DNA of 64,000 nt. It comes from Catenuloplanes atrovinosus (GTDB lineage: Bacteria > Actinomycetota > Actinomycetes > Mycobacteriales > Micromonosporaceae). The DNA is taken from the NCBI RefSeq assembly GCF_031458235.1, contig NZ_JAVDYB010000001.1:4361001-4425000 (forward strand). Reading direction: 5' to 3'. Every line of letters begins with the position of its first letter. Within the stretch, counting starts at the first letter, position 1. Positions 16,648 through 26,099 of the stretch are shown one piece after another. Below the pieces are notes generated by a model that saw nothing but the letters and a program-made list of their open reading frames with translations, ran no database searches and had not been told where the DNA came from. The position numbers were made by a program, and so were the translations under genes.

Positions 16648-18324
16648 CTACGTATCGGGGTTGAGGGAGACCAACTCCAGGATGACCTGGGTGAGCAGTG
16701 CGACGGCCGTGCCGGGCTGGCGGTCCGTGAGACGGCGGGCGTGGTCGAGTCGCGCCTGTAGCCGGGACCGGTGACCGGAGTCATCGGCGATCGCGGCGGC
16801 GAGTTCGTCGGCCTCGGTCATCAGCTGGTGGGCGAGGGCGAGCGGTGCCGCGAACGGGACGGTGCCGCCGTCGGACACCAGAACGGCGTGGGTGAGGCCG
16901 TCGGTCACCCGCAGCAGGTGGCGCCAGTCCGGTGCGAGGTGCGCGCCGGGTGCGACGTGCTCCCACAGCACGTCGGCGAGGTCCTCGTACTGCCGGCGGA
17001 GCGGGCCGTTGTCGGTGAGTCCGGCGGCGTGCAGGAGCACCGCGAACAGGTCGGGCAGGACGGTGCCGACGCCACGGACGAGATCGTCCCGGTGCGGGGA
17101 CGGCGCGGGCACCAGCTCCGCACCGGCCCGCGGTCGTACGGCGGGCGGGCCGTCCAGCGGGGGACGAACGACGCCATGCCGGCGGCCGATGTCCGCGCAC
17201 GCGCGCAGCAGATAGGCCAGCGGGACGTCGGGGCTGCCCCGCCGGCCACGGAGATTGTGGGCGGTGAGCCCGGCCACCGCGACGGTATGGCGGTCACCGG
17301 TCGAGCCGTCCGTCGCCGTCCATGGTCCACGTTCGAGGGGCCATCGGTGGTCACCGAACGTCGCGACGTTCGACCAGTAGTTCCGGGCGAGGTCATACCG
17401 CAGTTGCAGGGCACGGGACAGCCGGTTCTGCTCCTCGTCCAGCAGCGTCAGCAGCCGCGTTCGCTGGGAGAACAGGCCGGTGATCGCCTCGACCGCCAGA
17501 AGGGTGAGGCCGGGGTCGGGGTGGTCCCGCGCGATCCCGGCCGGCTGGCGCGCGGTGACCGGCAGCGTCTCGACCTGCGGCGCATCGCTGATCACACCCC
17601 AGGTCCAGCCCATGTCGAACATCGCGGGCGCCGATGCCAGGCTCTCCGCGGTGAAGTTGACCCCGATCAACATGTCGAACACGCCGACGCGAATCTCCTG
17701 GAGCGCGTGCGTCAGTTCGGCGAGGACGGCCGGTTCGGAGCGGCCCTGCTGGTGGACGAGTGCCCGCAACCGGTGCCCCGCCGGAGACTCCTCGTCGAAG
17801 AAGTGGACGCTGAACGACCGCAGCAGGCCCACCATCGCGGCGGTCAGTCGCATGGAGGCGAGCCGGATGATCTGCGGAAGCAGCGTGTCCGGCCGGACGG
17901 AGTGCAGCACCTTGCAGAAGCCGATCGCGGCGAGGCTGAACCGCACGGAGATCACGTAGCCGTCGAGCAGGTCGGCCCCGGGCGCGGCGGGCAGATATCG
18001 GCCGCCGCTGAAGACGGGATCGCCGCGTTCGTCACGCCACCGCAGCAGGTACTCGTGCATCGTCCGGGCCAGCCGGATCGGCACCTCGTCCGGCGCCCCG
18101 AGCAACTGGAGGGCGGCCAGGTTCGCCGGGTCGGTGGCATCGGGCCGGTCCACCAACATGCTCGGCAGTTCGGTAGCGGGCGCCAGGATGCACAGTAGTT
18201 GCTCGGCGTCGTTGACGGAGTCGCCGGTACGCGGATCGCCCCAGATGAAGCCGCCGTCGCGGAAACAGTGCCGGGTGACGGTCCGCCAGATCGCCCGTAT
18301 CTCGTCCTCAGGCCGCAGCCGCAT
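16648..18324 (-). CDS. SCO2524-like protein of unknown function
   Basis: The 558-residue protein starts with a block I recognise from the actinobacterial SCO2524 family: RPEDEIRAIWRTVTRHCFRD, then GGFIWGD and NDAEQLLCILAPATELPS. These proteins are usually encoded with the SCO2521-SCO2523 genes, of which the SCO2523 type is a P-loop protein. No catalytic motif is evident; the rest is helical and leucine/alanine-rich. Here the usual partners are absent, and the upstream gene is a STAND-WD40 NTPase whose 3' end overlaps this start by 17 bases, so the two are translationally coupled. I infer a component of an NTPase-controlled system; the family assignment is from memory and moderate. Confidence 0.6.
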   Translation of the reverse strand: MRLRPEDEIRAIWRTVTRHCFRDGGFIWGDPRTGDSVNDAEQLLCILAPATELPSMLVDRPDATDPANLAALQLLGAPDEVPIRLARTMHEYLLRWRDERGDPVFSGGRYLPAAPGADLLDGYVISVRFSLAAIGFCKVLHSVRPDTLLPQIIRLASMRLTAAMVGLLRSFSVHFFDEESPAGHRLRALVHQQGRSEPAVLAELTHALQEIRVGVFDMLIGVNFTAESLASAPAMFDMGWTWGVISDAPQVETLPVTARQPAGIARDHPDPGLTLLAVEAITGLFSQRTRLLTLLDEEQNRLSRALQLRYDLARNYWSNVATFGDHRWPLERGPWTATDGSTGDRHTVAVAGLTAHNLRGRRGSPDVPLAYLLRACADIGRRHGVVRPPLDGPPAVRPRAGAELVPAPSPHRDDLVRGVGTVLPDLFAVLLHAAGLTDNGPLRRQYEDLADVLWEHVAPGAHLAPDWRHLLRVTDGLTHAVLVSDGGTVPFAAPLALAHQLMTEADELAAAIADDSGHRSRLQARLDHARRLTDRQPGTAVALLTQVILELVSLNPDT

Positions 18325-21300
18325 CCTCGTCCCCCTGACCTGGAGCGTCGCCGGCCGGCAGTTGCGCCGTATCGCGTTCCTGCCGGGTCAGTGCGCGTCC
18401 CTCGTACCGTGCCGCGATGCCGATGAGCCGGTCCGGCCGCGTGCCGTGCGGCCAGATCCGCACCACGTCACCGGCGGCCACGGCGAGACGTCCGCCGGCG
18501 TCGAAGGCGAGCGCCCGGACCGGGCCGGACGGCTCGGCGATGATGTGCAGCCGCTGCCCGTCGGCGGTCCGCACGATCACGGTGCCCTCGTCGTCGCCGG
18601 TGGCCAGCCGCCCGTCTGCGGCGATGGCGGCGGCACGGACGCAACCGTCGTGAGCGCCAATGGTGCGTTCCTGGCCGTCCGGCTCATGCAGTTGTACGAG
18701 GCCCGTGCGGGTGCCGGCGAGGAACCGCCTGCCGTCGGTCGCCACCGCGCTCACGTGCGCCCCACGCAGCCGGTCCATCCCGTCGAGGGCGCCGGCCGGG
18801 TCGGCGGCGGGGGTGTCGATGAGCAGTCGCCCGGTCGAGTCGAACGACAGCTGCTCGGCCGGGGTGTCCGACACGTGCACGACGAGCCGGCCGCGGACGT
18901 CCCATTCCCGGATGACGCCGCCGGCGTATCCCGCCGCGAGCCGTCCGTCTTCGGCGAACGCCAGGGAGCGCACCGGCCTGCCGGCACCGTCGGTCAGCAC
19001 GTGCAGCAGAGTGCCGCCGGCCGACCAGACCCGTACGGTGCCGGTGTCGTCGCCGGCAGCGAGCGTGCCGCGCGTGTCGAACGCGACCGCGTGTACGGCC
19101 CCGCCGCACGTGTGGGCGGCGAGCAGTCCGCCCGCCGGATTCCGGACGAGGACGCGGCGATCTCGCGAGCCGCTGGCCAGCCGGCCGTCCGGCGCTACGG
19201 CGGCCGCGAGCACGCTGTCGGTATGACCGCGCACGACCATGGCCGGGGCGCCGCCGCCGGCGGACCACACGGCGAGCGCGCCGTCGGCGCAGGCCGCGGC
19301 GAGGGCACCGTCCGGTCCGGCGGCCAGGTGGTAGACCGGCCCGTGCCCGCTGGCCGACACTCCGAGGCTGCGGCCGGACTCGTCGAAGGACGCGATAGAG
19401 CCGTCGACCGCGGCGACGGCGACTCGCCCGCCGCCGGTGAACGCCACGGCCGTCAGCCGTTCGGTACCCGCCACGAACCGCCGGGCGTGGCCGTCGGGTG
19501 GTACGACGCACACCTCACCCGAGCGCCCGGCCAGTGCGATGCGGCCGTCGGAGTCGGTAGCGATCGCGGTCGCCTGGCCGTCGCCGGGCCCTGCGGTATC
19601 GGACCGCACCTCCAGCCGGCCGTCCCACCGGACGGTGGCGAGGCCGTCGGAGCCGCCGGCGACGAAGAGCCGGTCGCCGACACCGAAGGCGACCAGCGCG
19701 CCGCCGCCTGTCCTGGACACCGTGCGCAGCAGGCCGGAGGCCGTGGCCGCCTCGAGCGCGTAGGCGGCGAGGGGGGTGCAGGCGAGTTCGGTGCAGGCGG
19801 CCAGCGCGAGACCGCGGGCCAGATCCGGCGCCTCGGGCAGGGCCGCCAGGGCCTGGCGGGCGGTACGGTCGGCCCGCCGTTCGAGTTCACCCGCCTGGTT
19901 GCGCTCGGCCGCGTCCAGGAACTCCCGGAGTTCCGCCTCGACGTCCTGCTCCTCGCGGGCCCAGGACAGGGCGTCAGCCAGCCGCGAACCGGAGATGAGA
20001 TAGTCGGTGTCACGGCCGGAACGCCGCCACGCCCGGGCGAGCGGTGCCAGCTCGGTGAGCCGCCGCAGGTTGTCCTCGTGCAACTGGATGTGCTCGCGCA
20101 GCGGCGGCCACTGGCGCAGCAGCGCCTCGTGCGCGATGTCGTACATGACCGGACCGCCCTCGGTGCGATCACTGATCAGCAGCCGCGCGTCGACGAACGC
20201 CCGGACGATCTCACGCTGACGCTCCGTCAGCGCCGTGGCGGGTACACGTTTGCGGGTGGCGCCGCCGGCCGCCAGCGTCACGAACCGCAGCAGCGTGTGC
20301 AGACACTCCGCGAGCGCGTCCGCGCCGAGTTCCCGGGCCGTGGCGTCGGCCCGCCGTGCGATGGCACCGGCCACGCCGCCGCTGGCCTCGTACTCCCGCC
20401 AGGACACCCGCCGGTCACGGCCGGCGGTCTGATACAGGTCGCTGAGCAGGTAATTCAGCAACGGCAGCGCGTCGCCTCCGCCGGTGTCCCGCACGATCTC
20501 ATCGATGAGGCCGTCGTCGAACCGGGTCCCGGTCAGCCGGGCCGGCTCCTCCACCACGACCCGGATCTCGCGTGGGCCAAGGACGTTGACCATGACCGGA
20601 TCACGGAACAAGCCACAACCGGGGCCTTGCTGGAACTGGCCGACCGTGTCCGACCGCAGCGTCGCCACCACGCGCAACCGCGGATCATGCTCGAGCAACG
20701 CCTCCAGGACCGTGAGAAAGGCGTGCCGGTCGTCCTCGACGCACTGGGTGACGGCCTCTTCGAGTTGGTCGACGACGAGCAGCAGGCGGCGAGCGCCCTG
20801 CCGAAGCCGGTTCAGTGCGGCCAGCGGCGCATCGAGCCGCGGTGGCCGCTCCCCCGCTCGTGCGGCTCGCAGCGCCCTCCGGGCGTCCTCGGTGAGCTCG
20901 ACGCCGAGCGCCACGGACAACTCACCGGTCGCGTCGTTGCCGGGAGTGAACGCCGGTAACACCCGGCATCCGTCACCGAGCACCGGCACCAGCCCGGCGA
21001 GCACCAGGGACGACTTACCGGATCCGGATGGTCCGACCACGGGCACGAACCGTCCGGTCACGCCGCGGGCGTCACGCACCCGGCTGTGCAACTCGGCCGT
21101 CTCGCGGCCCCGGCCGAAGAACATCGCCGCCCAGCGCGAGGTGTAGGCGACCAGGCCCGGATAGGGGTTGCCGTCGCGCCACTCGGGACGGCGATGTCCG
21201 GTCCCCCACACATCCCACGCGGCCTTCGCCCCGACGGCGACGATGAGGGCGGCACCGATCGCGGGCGAGTACGTCGCGACCGGTTGCAGAACCCGCGGCC

Positions 21301-21394
21301 ACCGGTCGAGGTCACCGGTGATCAGGTTGGTGATCAAACCCATCCCGGTGCCGAGGACGAACACGCCGAAACCGGTGCTGCGCCACCGGCTCAT
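18308..21394 (-). CDS. Membrane-anchored STAND NTPase with WD40 repeats
   Basis: The 1028-residue protein begins with two hydrophobic segments (about residues 8-25 and 43-62). Next come the linker NPYPGLVAYTSRWAAMFFGR and an nSTAND1-type P-loop ATPase with Walker [10 protein letters not shown] (about 120-128) and Walker B RLLLVVDQLEE, then the winged-helix/helical arm (through about 480). The C-terminal half has about a dozen WD40 blades (about 520-990, units such as GRLASGSRDRRVLVRN and GRLAAGYAGGVIREWDVRG). STAND proteins are signal-activated switches in which the propeller usually senses and the ATPase oligomerises. ATG 21394 has GGAG upstream and places the membrane segments at the start. 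No effector domain is visible; the coupled SCO2524-like protein is the likely downstream partner. Defence, stress or developmental signalling are all possible. Confidence 0.88.
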   Translation of the reverse strand: MSRWRSTGFGVFVLGTGMGLITNLITGDLDRWPRVLQPVATYSPAIGAALIVAVGAKAAWDVWGTGHRRPEWRDGNPYPGLVAYTSRWAAMFFGRGRETAELHSRVRDARGVTGRFVPVVGPSGSGKSSLVLAGLVPVLGDGCRVLPAFTPGNDATGELSVALGVELTEDARRALRAARAGERPPRLDAPLAALNRLRQGARRLLLVVDQLEEAVTQCVEDDRHAFLTVLEALLEHDPRLRVVATLRSDTVGQFQQGPGCGLFRDPVMVNVLGPREIRVVVEEPARLTGTRFDDGLIDEIVRDTGGGDALPLLNYLLSDLYQTAGRDRRVSWREYEASGGVAGAIARRADATARELGADALAECLHTLLRFVTLAAGGATRKRVPATALTERQREIVRAFVDARLLISDRTEGGPVMYDIAHEALLRQWPPLREHIQLHEDNLRRLTELAPLARAWRRSGRDTDYLISGSRLADALSWAREEQDVEAELREFLDAAERNQAGELERRADRTARQALAALPEAPDLARGLALAACTELACTPLAAYALEAATASGLLRTVSRTGGGALVAFGVGDRLFVAGGSDGLATVRWDGRLEVRSDTAGPGDGQATAIATDSDGRIALAGRSGEVCVVPPDGHARRFVAGTERLTAVAFTGGGRVAVAAVDGSIASFDESGRSLGVSASGHGPVYHLAAGPDGALAAACADGALAVWSAGGGAPAMVVRGHTDSVLAAAVAPDGRLASGSRDRRVLVRNPAGGLLAAHTCGGAVHAVAFDTRGTLAAGDDTGTVRVWSAGGTLLHVLTDGAGRPVRSLAFAEDGRLAAGYAGGVIREWDVRGRLVVHVSDTPAEQLSFDSTGRLLIDTPAADPAGALDGMDRLRGAHVSAVATDGRRFLAGTRTGLVQLHEPDGQERTIGAHDGCVRAAAIAADGRLATGDDEGTVIVRTADGQRLHIIAEPSGPVRALAFDAGGRLAVAAGDVVRIWPHGTRPDRLIGIAARYEGRALTRQERDTAQLPAGDAPGQGDEDAAAA

Positions 21395-21850
21395 CGGCGA
21401 CTCCACTCCCACAGTTTCATCACTCCGCGTGGGCACAGCATAGCCATGGGCAACAACCCGTGCCCCGTACGAACGGGTGACATCGCCGCGCCGCCACGGT
21501 TCGCCTGACGGCCCGAACGCGATCACCGGCAGCGCGGACCTGCCGAGAACCCGCCGTCCGGCGACGCGGGCAGCCACCCGTACCGGACGGCACGGGCCAC
21601 CGCCGTGGTCATCGGGACGCCACCGGCCGGCCCGGCGACCGCCGCTCGGGGAGCTGTGCGGGCGTCCGGGGTCGCGGTCGGCCGCCTCGCACCCGGCCCC
21701 GCGGCACGTCCCGAGCCCCCGGCGTCCCGGGAGTCGCGACGCGGTTCCGATCGGCGGTCCGATGTGCACGTTCACCGGGGCTCGGGACGATCGCTGCCGT
21801 GAGCGAGTTCCGCGTGCGGACGGATCTCCGGACGGTGCCGCACGGCGGCG
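21395..21850. other. 456-base gap without a convincing gene
   Basis: This region separates the start of the STAND NTPase gene from the end of the GH95 gene on the same strand. Open frames here (for example 21477-22067 on the plus strand) are Arg/Pro-biased, lack a ribosome binding site and run into the fucosidase gene. It presumably carries the NTPase promoter; no clear motif was seen. Confidence 0.45.
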
Positions 21851-24256
21851 TCATCGCGTGATGCGGTACGTGTGGCCGGCCCGGACGGCGAACTCGACCA
21901 CATCGGTCTCGGGGCGGGCGGTCGCGGGCGTGCCGCCGCCGGTCAGGTCGGTGATCGTGTGGCCGCCGGTGAACAGCCGTGCCCGCAGCCGCACCGTGCC
22001 GTCCCGGTCGGCCCGGACGGCGAATTCGCCGGCCTGCCCGCCGCTCCACGCCATCGCCACGGTGTAGCCGCCGCGGGCGCGCAGGCCGGTGACCCGCCCG
22101 GTGGGCCAGGCCGCGGGCAGCGCGGGCAGCAGGTGCAGCTCGCCCAGGTGGCTGTGCAGCAACATCTCGGCGATGCCGGAGGTGGCCCCGAAGTTGCCGT
22201 CGATCTGGAACGGCGGGTGCAGGTCGAACATGTTGGGTGCGAGCCGGTCGGTGCGCACCAGGTCGCGCAGCAGCTTGTGGGCGCGGGCGGCGTCCTCCAG
22301 CCGGGCCCAGAAGTTGATTTTCCAGGCGAGTGACCAGCCGGTGCCGTCGTCGCCGCGCAGCTCCAGGGTGCGGCGCGCGGCCTCGTACAGCTGCGGGGTG
22401 CCGCGCCGGGAGATCTGGTTGCTCGGGTGCAGGCCGTACAGGTGCGACACGTGCCGGTGGGTGCGCTCGGTCTCCACCCAGTCGGCCAGCCACTCCTGGA
22501 TGTTGCCGCGCGAGCCGACCCGTGTCGGGGCCAGCCGGTCGCGGGCGGCGCGGACCCGGGCGCGCAGGTCGGCGTCGGTGGCCAGCACCTCCGCGGCCCG
22601 GTCGCAGGCGTCGAAGAGGTCGCGCAGGATCTGGTTGTCCATGGTGGGCCCGGCACAGACGCTGACGTCCGGGTGGTGCGGCAGTTCGGGCGAGTTCGAC
22701 GGGTTGGTCACCAGGTAGCCGCGGGCCGGGTCGGTGACCAGCGTGTCCAGGAAGAATTGGGCGGCGCCGCGCAGGGCCGGGTAGTGGGCGCGCAGGAACT
22801 CGGCGTCGCCGGTGAACCGGTAGTGCTCCCAGATCAGCGTGGCCAGCCACGCGCCGCCGGTCTGCCACATGCCCCACAGCGCGCCGTCGACCACCGAGGA
22901 GCCGCGCCACGCGTCGGTGTTGTGGTGGGTGACCCAGCCGCCGGCGTTGTACTGCGCCCGGGCGGTGCGGGCGCCGGTCACCGTCAGGTCTTCGATCATG
23001 GCGAAGACCGGCAGCATGCACTCGGCGAGGTTGGTGGTGCCGGCCGGCCAGTAGTTCATCGGCAGGTTCGCGTTCAGCGTGTACTTGGAGTCCCACGACG
23101 GCGCCAGCTGATCGTTCCAGATGCCCTGGAGGTTGGCCGGCTGGGTGCCCGGCCGCGACGAGCTGATCAGCAGGTACCGGCCGTACTGGAACAGCAGCGC
23201 GGCGAACTGCGGGTCGTCCTGGGTGGCGTGCCGGGCGATGCGCACGTCGGTGGTCTGGTCGGCCGCCGCGGTGCGGCCGAGGTCGATCGTGACGCGGCCG
23301 AACAGCGCCTGGTAGTCGGCCAGGTGCCGGGCGCGCAGCGCGTCGTGCCCGACGGTGCGGGCGGCGGCCAGGCGGTTGCGGGCGATGCCCTGGTAGTCAC
23401 CGGTGACGGTGCGGTAGTCGACGTAGCTGGAGCCGATCGAGATCAGCAGCGTCACGGCCGTGGCGCCGGCGACGCGCAGCGTGCCGCCGGAGCTGGTGAC
23501 GGTGCCGCCGTCGGCGATCGCGTGTGCCAGGGCGAGGAACCGGACGCTGCCGGCGATGCCCTCCATGCTGCCGGAGACACCGTCCAGCGCGATCGTCGCA
23601 CCGTCCGGGCTGGCGACCGTGGTGCGCTGCGGGCTGTCGAAGCCGGCCGTGACGGTGAGTGCGTTCGCCCGGTCCGCGGTCAGGCGGACCACGATCACCT
23701 GGTCGGGCGCGCTGGCGAAGACCTCGCGCCGGTACCGCACGCCGCCCGCGGCGTAGGTCAGGGCGGCGGTGGCCGTGGTGAGGTCGAGGGTGCGGGAGTA
23801 CTGCGTCACCGTCCCGGGCGACGGGAAGGTCAGCCGCAGGTTGCCCACCGGCTGGTAGGCCAGTTGCCCGCCCGGGCTGCCCATCATCGTCTGGTTGATC
23901 AGGTTCTGCGCCTGGCTCCACTGGTCGGCGAAGACCAGCCGCCGGATGTCGGCCAGCGCCGCCGCGCCGCGGGGGTTGCTGGAGTCGTACGGCCCGCCGG
24001 CCCAGACCGTGTCCTCGTTGAGCTGGAGCAGGTCGGCGTCGACGTTGCCGAACACCATGGCGCCGAGGCGGCCGTTGCCGATCGGCAGCGCGCGCAGCCA
24101 GTCGGTGCCGGCCGGGCCGTCGTAGCGCAGCACCAGGTCGTCGGCGGCCGCGGGCGCATCGGTGCCGTGGGCGGCGCTCCACCCGGCGGGCGTCAACGCG
24201 GCTCCGGCCCCGAGCCCGCCGGCGGCGAGCAGGTGCCGTCGTGTCACTGCGCTCAT
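21851..24256 (-). CDS. Secreted GH95 alpha-L-fucosidase
   Basis: The 801-residue protein carries a twin-arginine-like leader (TRRHLLAAGGLGAGAAL) and then the full GH95 architecture: an N-terminal beta-sandwich (LRYDGPAGTDWLRALPIGNG, GAMVFGNVDADLLQLNEDT), an (alpha/alpha)6 barrel and a C-terminal beta-domain. Family active-site blocks are visible: NANLPMNYWPA (the paired Asn that position the water), NPSNSPEL (acid Glu region) and FQIDGNFG (conserved Asp). GH95 enzymes remove alpha-1,2-linked L-fucose or L-galactose by inversion. ATG 24256 is chosen over the adjacent GTG 24259. A MarR regulator gene ends just upstream (24297), probably in the same orientation by chance. Confidence 0.92.
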   Translation of the reverse strand: MSAVTRRHLLAAGGLGAGAALTPAGWSAAHGTDAPAAADDLVLRYDGPAGTDWLRALPIGNGRLGAMVFGNVDADLLQLNEDTVWAGGPYDSSNPRGAAALADIRRLVFADQWSQAQNLINQTMMGSPGGQLAYQPVGNLRLTFPSPGTVTQYSRTLDLTTATAALTYAAGGVRYRREVFASAPDQVIVVRLTADRANALTVTAGFDSPQRTTVASPDGATIALDGVSGSMEGIAGSVRFLALAHAIADGGTVTSSGGTLRVAGATAVTLLISIGSSYVDYRTVTGDYQGIARNRLAAARTVGHDALRARHLADYQALFGRVTIDLGRTAAADQTTDVRIARHATQDDPQFAALLFQYGRYLLISSSRPGTQPANLQGIWNDQLAPSWDSKYTLNANLPMNYWPAGTTNLAECMLPVFAMIEDLTVTGARTARAQYNAGGWVTHHNTDAWRGSSVVDGALWGMWQTGGAWLATLIWEHYRFTGDAEFLRAHYPALRGAAQFFLDTLVTDPARGYLVTNPSNSPELPHHPDVSVCAGPTMDNQILRDLFDACDRAAEVLATDADLRARVRAARDRLAPTRVGSRGNIQEWLADWVETERTHRHVSHLYGLHPSNQISRRGTPQLYEAARRTLELRGDDGTGWSLAWKINFWARLEDAARAHKLLRDLVRTDRLAPNMFDLHPPFQIDGNFGATSGIAEMLLHSHLGELHLLPALPAAWPTGRVTGLRARGGYTVAMAWSGGQAGEFAVRADRDGTVRLRARLFTGGHTITDLTGGGTPATARPETDVVEFAVRAGHTYRITR

Positions 24257-24296
24257 CACACTCTCCCCACCTATCGGTTTGTATCGATGTTAGCCC

Positions 24297-24758
24297 TCAC
24301 ATTTCCGCGTCGATGCGGCCCTGGAGGGCCGCGCGGACGTCGGCGAGGAACGCGACGACGGTGGCGCGGTCGTCGGGAGACAGCGCCCGCGCGACGTCGT
24401 CCACGGCCAGGATGGTGGGCAACCACGCCGCGGTGCTGCGGTCGCGGGCCGCGTCGAGGATGCGGACCAGCACCCGGCGGCGATCGGTGGGGTGGGTCTC
24501 ACGGGCGATGTGCCCGGCGCCGGCGAGCCGGTCGATCAGTGCCGTGGTCGCGTTCGCACTGATGCCGAGCAGCCGCGACAGCTCCGCCGCGCCGAGCGGG
24601 CCACGGGTCTGCAGCAGGTAGAGGGCCTGCACGTCGGTGACGGTCAGGCCCAGGCGGCGGGCCTGCCGGGCGGCCAGGTCGTTCGAGGCGTTCACCAGCG
24701 CCTGGACGGCCGACGTCGCGGGATCGACGGATTCAAGAGTGCTGCCATGCTCAGTCAT
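24297..24758 (-). CDS. MarR-family transcriptional regulator
   Basis: The 153-residue protein shows the MarR winged helix: a helical N-terminus, LGLTVTDVQALYLLQTRGPL, the recognition region AAELSRLLGISANATTALID and the wing signature HPTDRRRVLVRI. AAGGA precedes the ATG at 24758. It is divergent from the FAD monooxygenase gene across 144 bases and is its likely repressor. The GH95 gene follows 40 bases downstream in the same direction. Confidence 0.9.
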   Translation of the reverse strand: MTEHGSTLESVDPATSAVQALVNASNDLAARQARRLGLTVTDVQALYLLQTRGPLGAAELSRLLGISANATTALIDRLAGAGHIARETHPTDRRRVLVRILDAARDRSTAAWLPTILAVDDVARALSPDDRATVVAFLADVRAALQGRIDAEM

Positions 24759-24902
24759 CGTTGTCCTTGTATAATCAAAGTGCTTGGAACGTCTTACACG
24801 GAACTATCGGCAGTGCAGTATGCCGCTTCAGCATCTCGTCCCCGCCGCCGCGCGCGGCGGCCCACCACACCGGCCACGCCCGGAGTTACCGGAGGACTCA
24901 CC
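24759..24902. promoter_or_regulatory. Divergent MarR/monooxygenase promoter region with imperfect palindrome
   Basis: The region is AT-rich next to the MarR start, with CTTGTATAATCAAAG at 24766-24780 (CTT...AAG imperfect dyad), a plausible MarR operator and -10-like element. GGAG precedes the monooxygenase ATG. Confidence 0.4.
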
Positions 24903-26099
24903 ATGACCCGACACGCTCTCATCTCGGGCGCCAGCATCGCCGGCCCGGCCCTGGCCCATCAGCTCGCCGCGCGCGGATGGCGGACCACGGTGGTGGAGCG
25001 CGCCCCCGGACTGCGCGAGGAGGGCCAGAACATCGACGTCAAGGGCGCCGGGCGCGAGGTCGCCCGCCGGATGGGCATCGAGGAGGACATCCGCGCCGCC
25101 GGGACCACGGAGCTGGGCCTGCGCTTCGTCGACGAGCACGGCGCCGCGCTGGCCGAGTTCCCGGTCGGGGACGACCGCGTGGGTACGGCGAACCGGGAGA
25201 TCCTGCGCGGCGAGCTGTCCCGCATCCTGCACGAGCACACCCGCTCCGGCACCGACTACCGCTTCGGCACGCAGATCACGGCGATCGACGACCACGGCGA
25301 CGGCGTACGGGTCCGGCTCTCCAACGGTGAGATCGTCGACGCCGACGTGGTCGTCCTCGCCGAGGGACTGCGGTCGCGCACCCGCGCGATGGCGTTCCCC
25401 GAAGCCCGCGTCCATGAGCTCGGCATGTACTGCGCCTACCTCACCGTCCCCCGGCTCGCCGACGACGATCGGTGGTGGAACTGGCACCACGCGCTGGACA
25501 CCCGCGCCGTCCACCTGCGCCCGGACAACCTCGGCACCACCCGGGCCGTGTTGTCGTTCCTGACTCCGCTGCGCGGCCTGGAGGAACTCGACCGCGCCCA
25601 GCAGGTGCTGGTGCTGCGCCGCACCTTCGCGGACGTGGGCTGGGCGGCACCGCGCATCCTCGACGTGATCCAGGAGGCGCCGTTCTACTTCGACGCCATC
25701 GGCCAGGCCCGCATGCCCCGCTGGAGCAACGGCCGGGTCGCGCTGCTCGGCGACGCCGCCTTCTGCGCGTCACCGATCGCCGGGATGAGCACCAGCCTGG
25801 CCCTGGTCGGCGCGTACGTCCTGGCCGGCGAGCTGGCGGCCGCGGACGACCCGCGTGCCGCGATGAGCCGCTACGAAACCATCGTGCGGCCGTACGTGGA
25901 ACGGGCCCAGCGGCTCATGCCGGGCCTCCCCCGCTTCGGCAACCCCGGGACCCGGCGGGAGCGGGACATGCTGATCCGCTTCTTCCGGGTGGTGAACAGC
26001 CCGGTCGCCCGCCGGATGGGCGACCTGATCGGCAAGCGGTACGGCCCGCCCGCGGACGCCATCGACCTGCCGGCCTACCCGGAGGCCGCGACGGCGTGA
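24903..26099 (+). CDS. FAD-dependent monooxygenase (TetX/PHBH-like aromatic hydroxylase)
   Basis: The 398-residue flavoprotein has the N-terminal dinucleotide site ISGASIAGPALAHQLAARG, the second FAD motif VALLGDAAFCASPIAGMS and the intervening beta-sheet substrate domain, as in group A monooxygenases acting on aromatic or polyketide substrates. An N-terminal VERAPGLREEGQNIDVKG is typical of the tetracycline-modifying subgroup. AGGA precedes the ATG 24903. It is divergently transcribed from a MarR regulator, a common arrangement for inducible detoxification. Its last 25 bases overlap the convergent Lnt-like gene. Confidence 0.9.
   Translation: MTRHALISGASIAGPALAHQLAARGWRTTVVERAPGLREEGQNIDVKGAGREVARRMGIEEDIRAAGTTELGLRFVDEHGAALAEFPVGDDRVGTANREILRGELSRILHEHTRSGTDYRFGTQITAIDDHGDGVRVRLSNGEIVDADVVVLAEGLRSRTRAMAFPEARVHELGMYCAYLTVPRLADDDRWWNWHHALDTRAVHLRPDNLGTTRAVLSFLTPLRGLEELDRAQQVLVLRRTFADVGWAAPRILDVIQEAPFYFDAIGQARMPRWSNGRVALLGDAAFCASPIAGMSTSLALVGAYVLAGELAAADDPRAAMSRYETIVRPYVERAQRLMPGLPRFGNPGTRRERDMLIRFFRVVNSPVARRMGDLIGKRYGPPADAIDLPAYPEAATA

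Noticed and set aside
16183-16660. Overlapping short frames on both strands around the CdiI-like gene
   Set aside because: Only the minus frame 16280-16594 resembles a protein family; the others are shadows of it.
18134-20959. 941-codon plus-strand open frame
   Set aside because: Shadow of the WD40 NTPase; low-complexity Gly/Arg/Val composition and no motif.
21477-22067. Plus-strand frame in the gap before the fucosidase gene
   Set aside because: No ribosome binding site, Arg/Pro-rich, and it extends antisense into the GH95 gene.
22427-24562. 711-codon plus-strand open frame
   Set aside because: Antisense to the GH95 fucosidase and the MarR gene; no domain.
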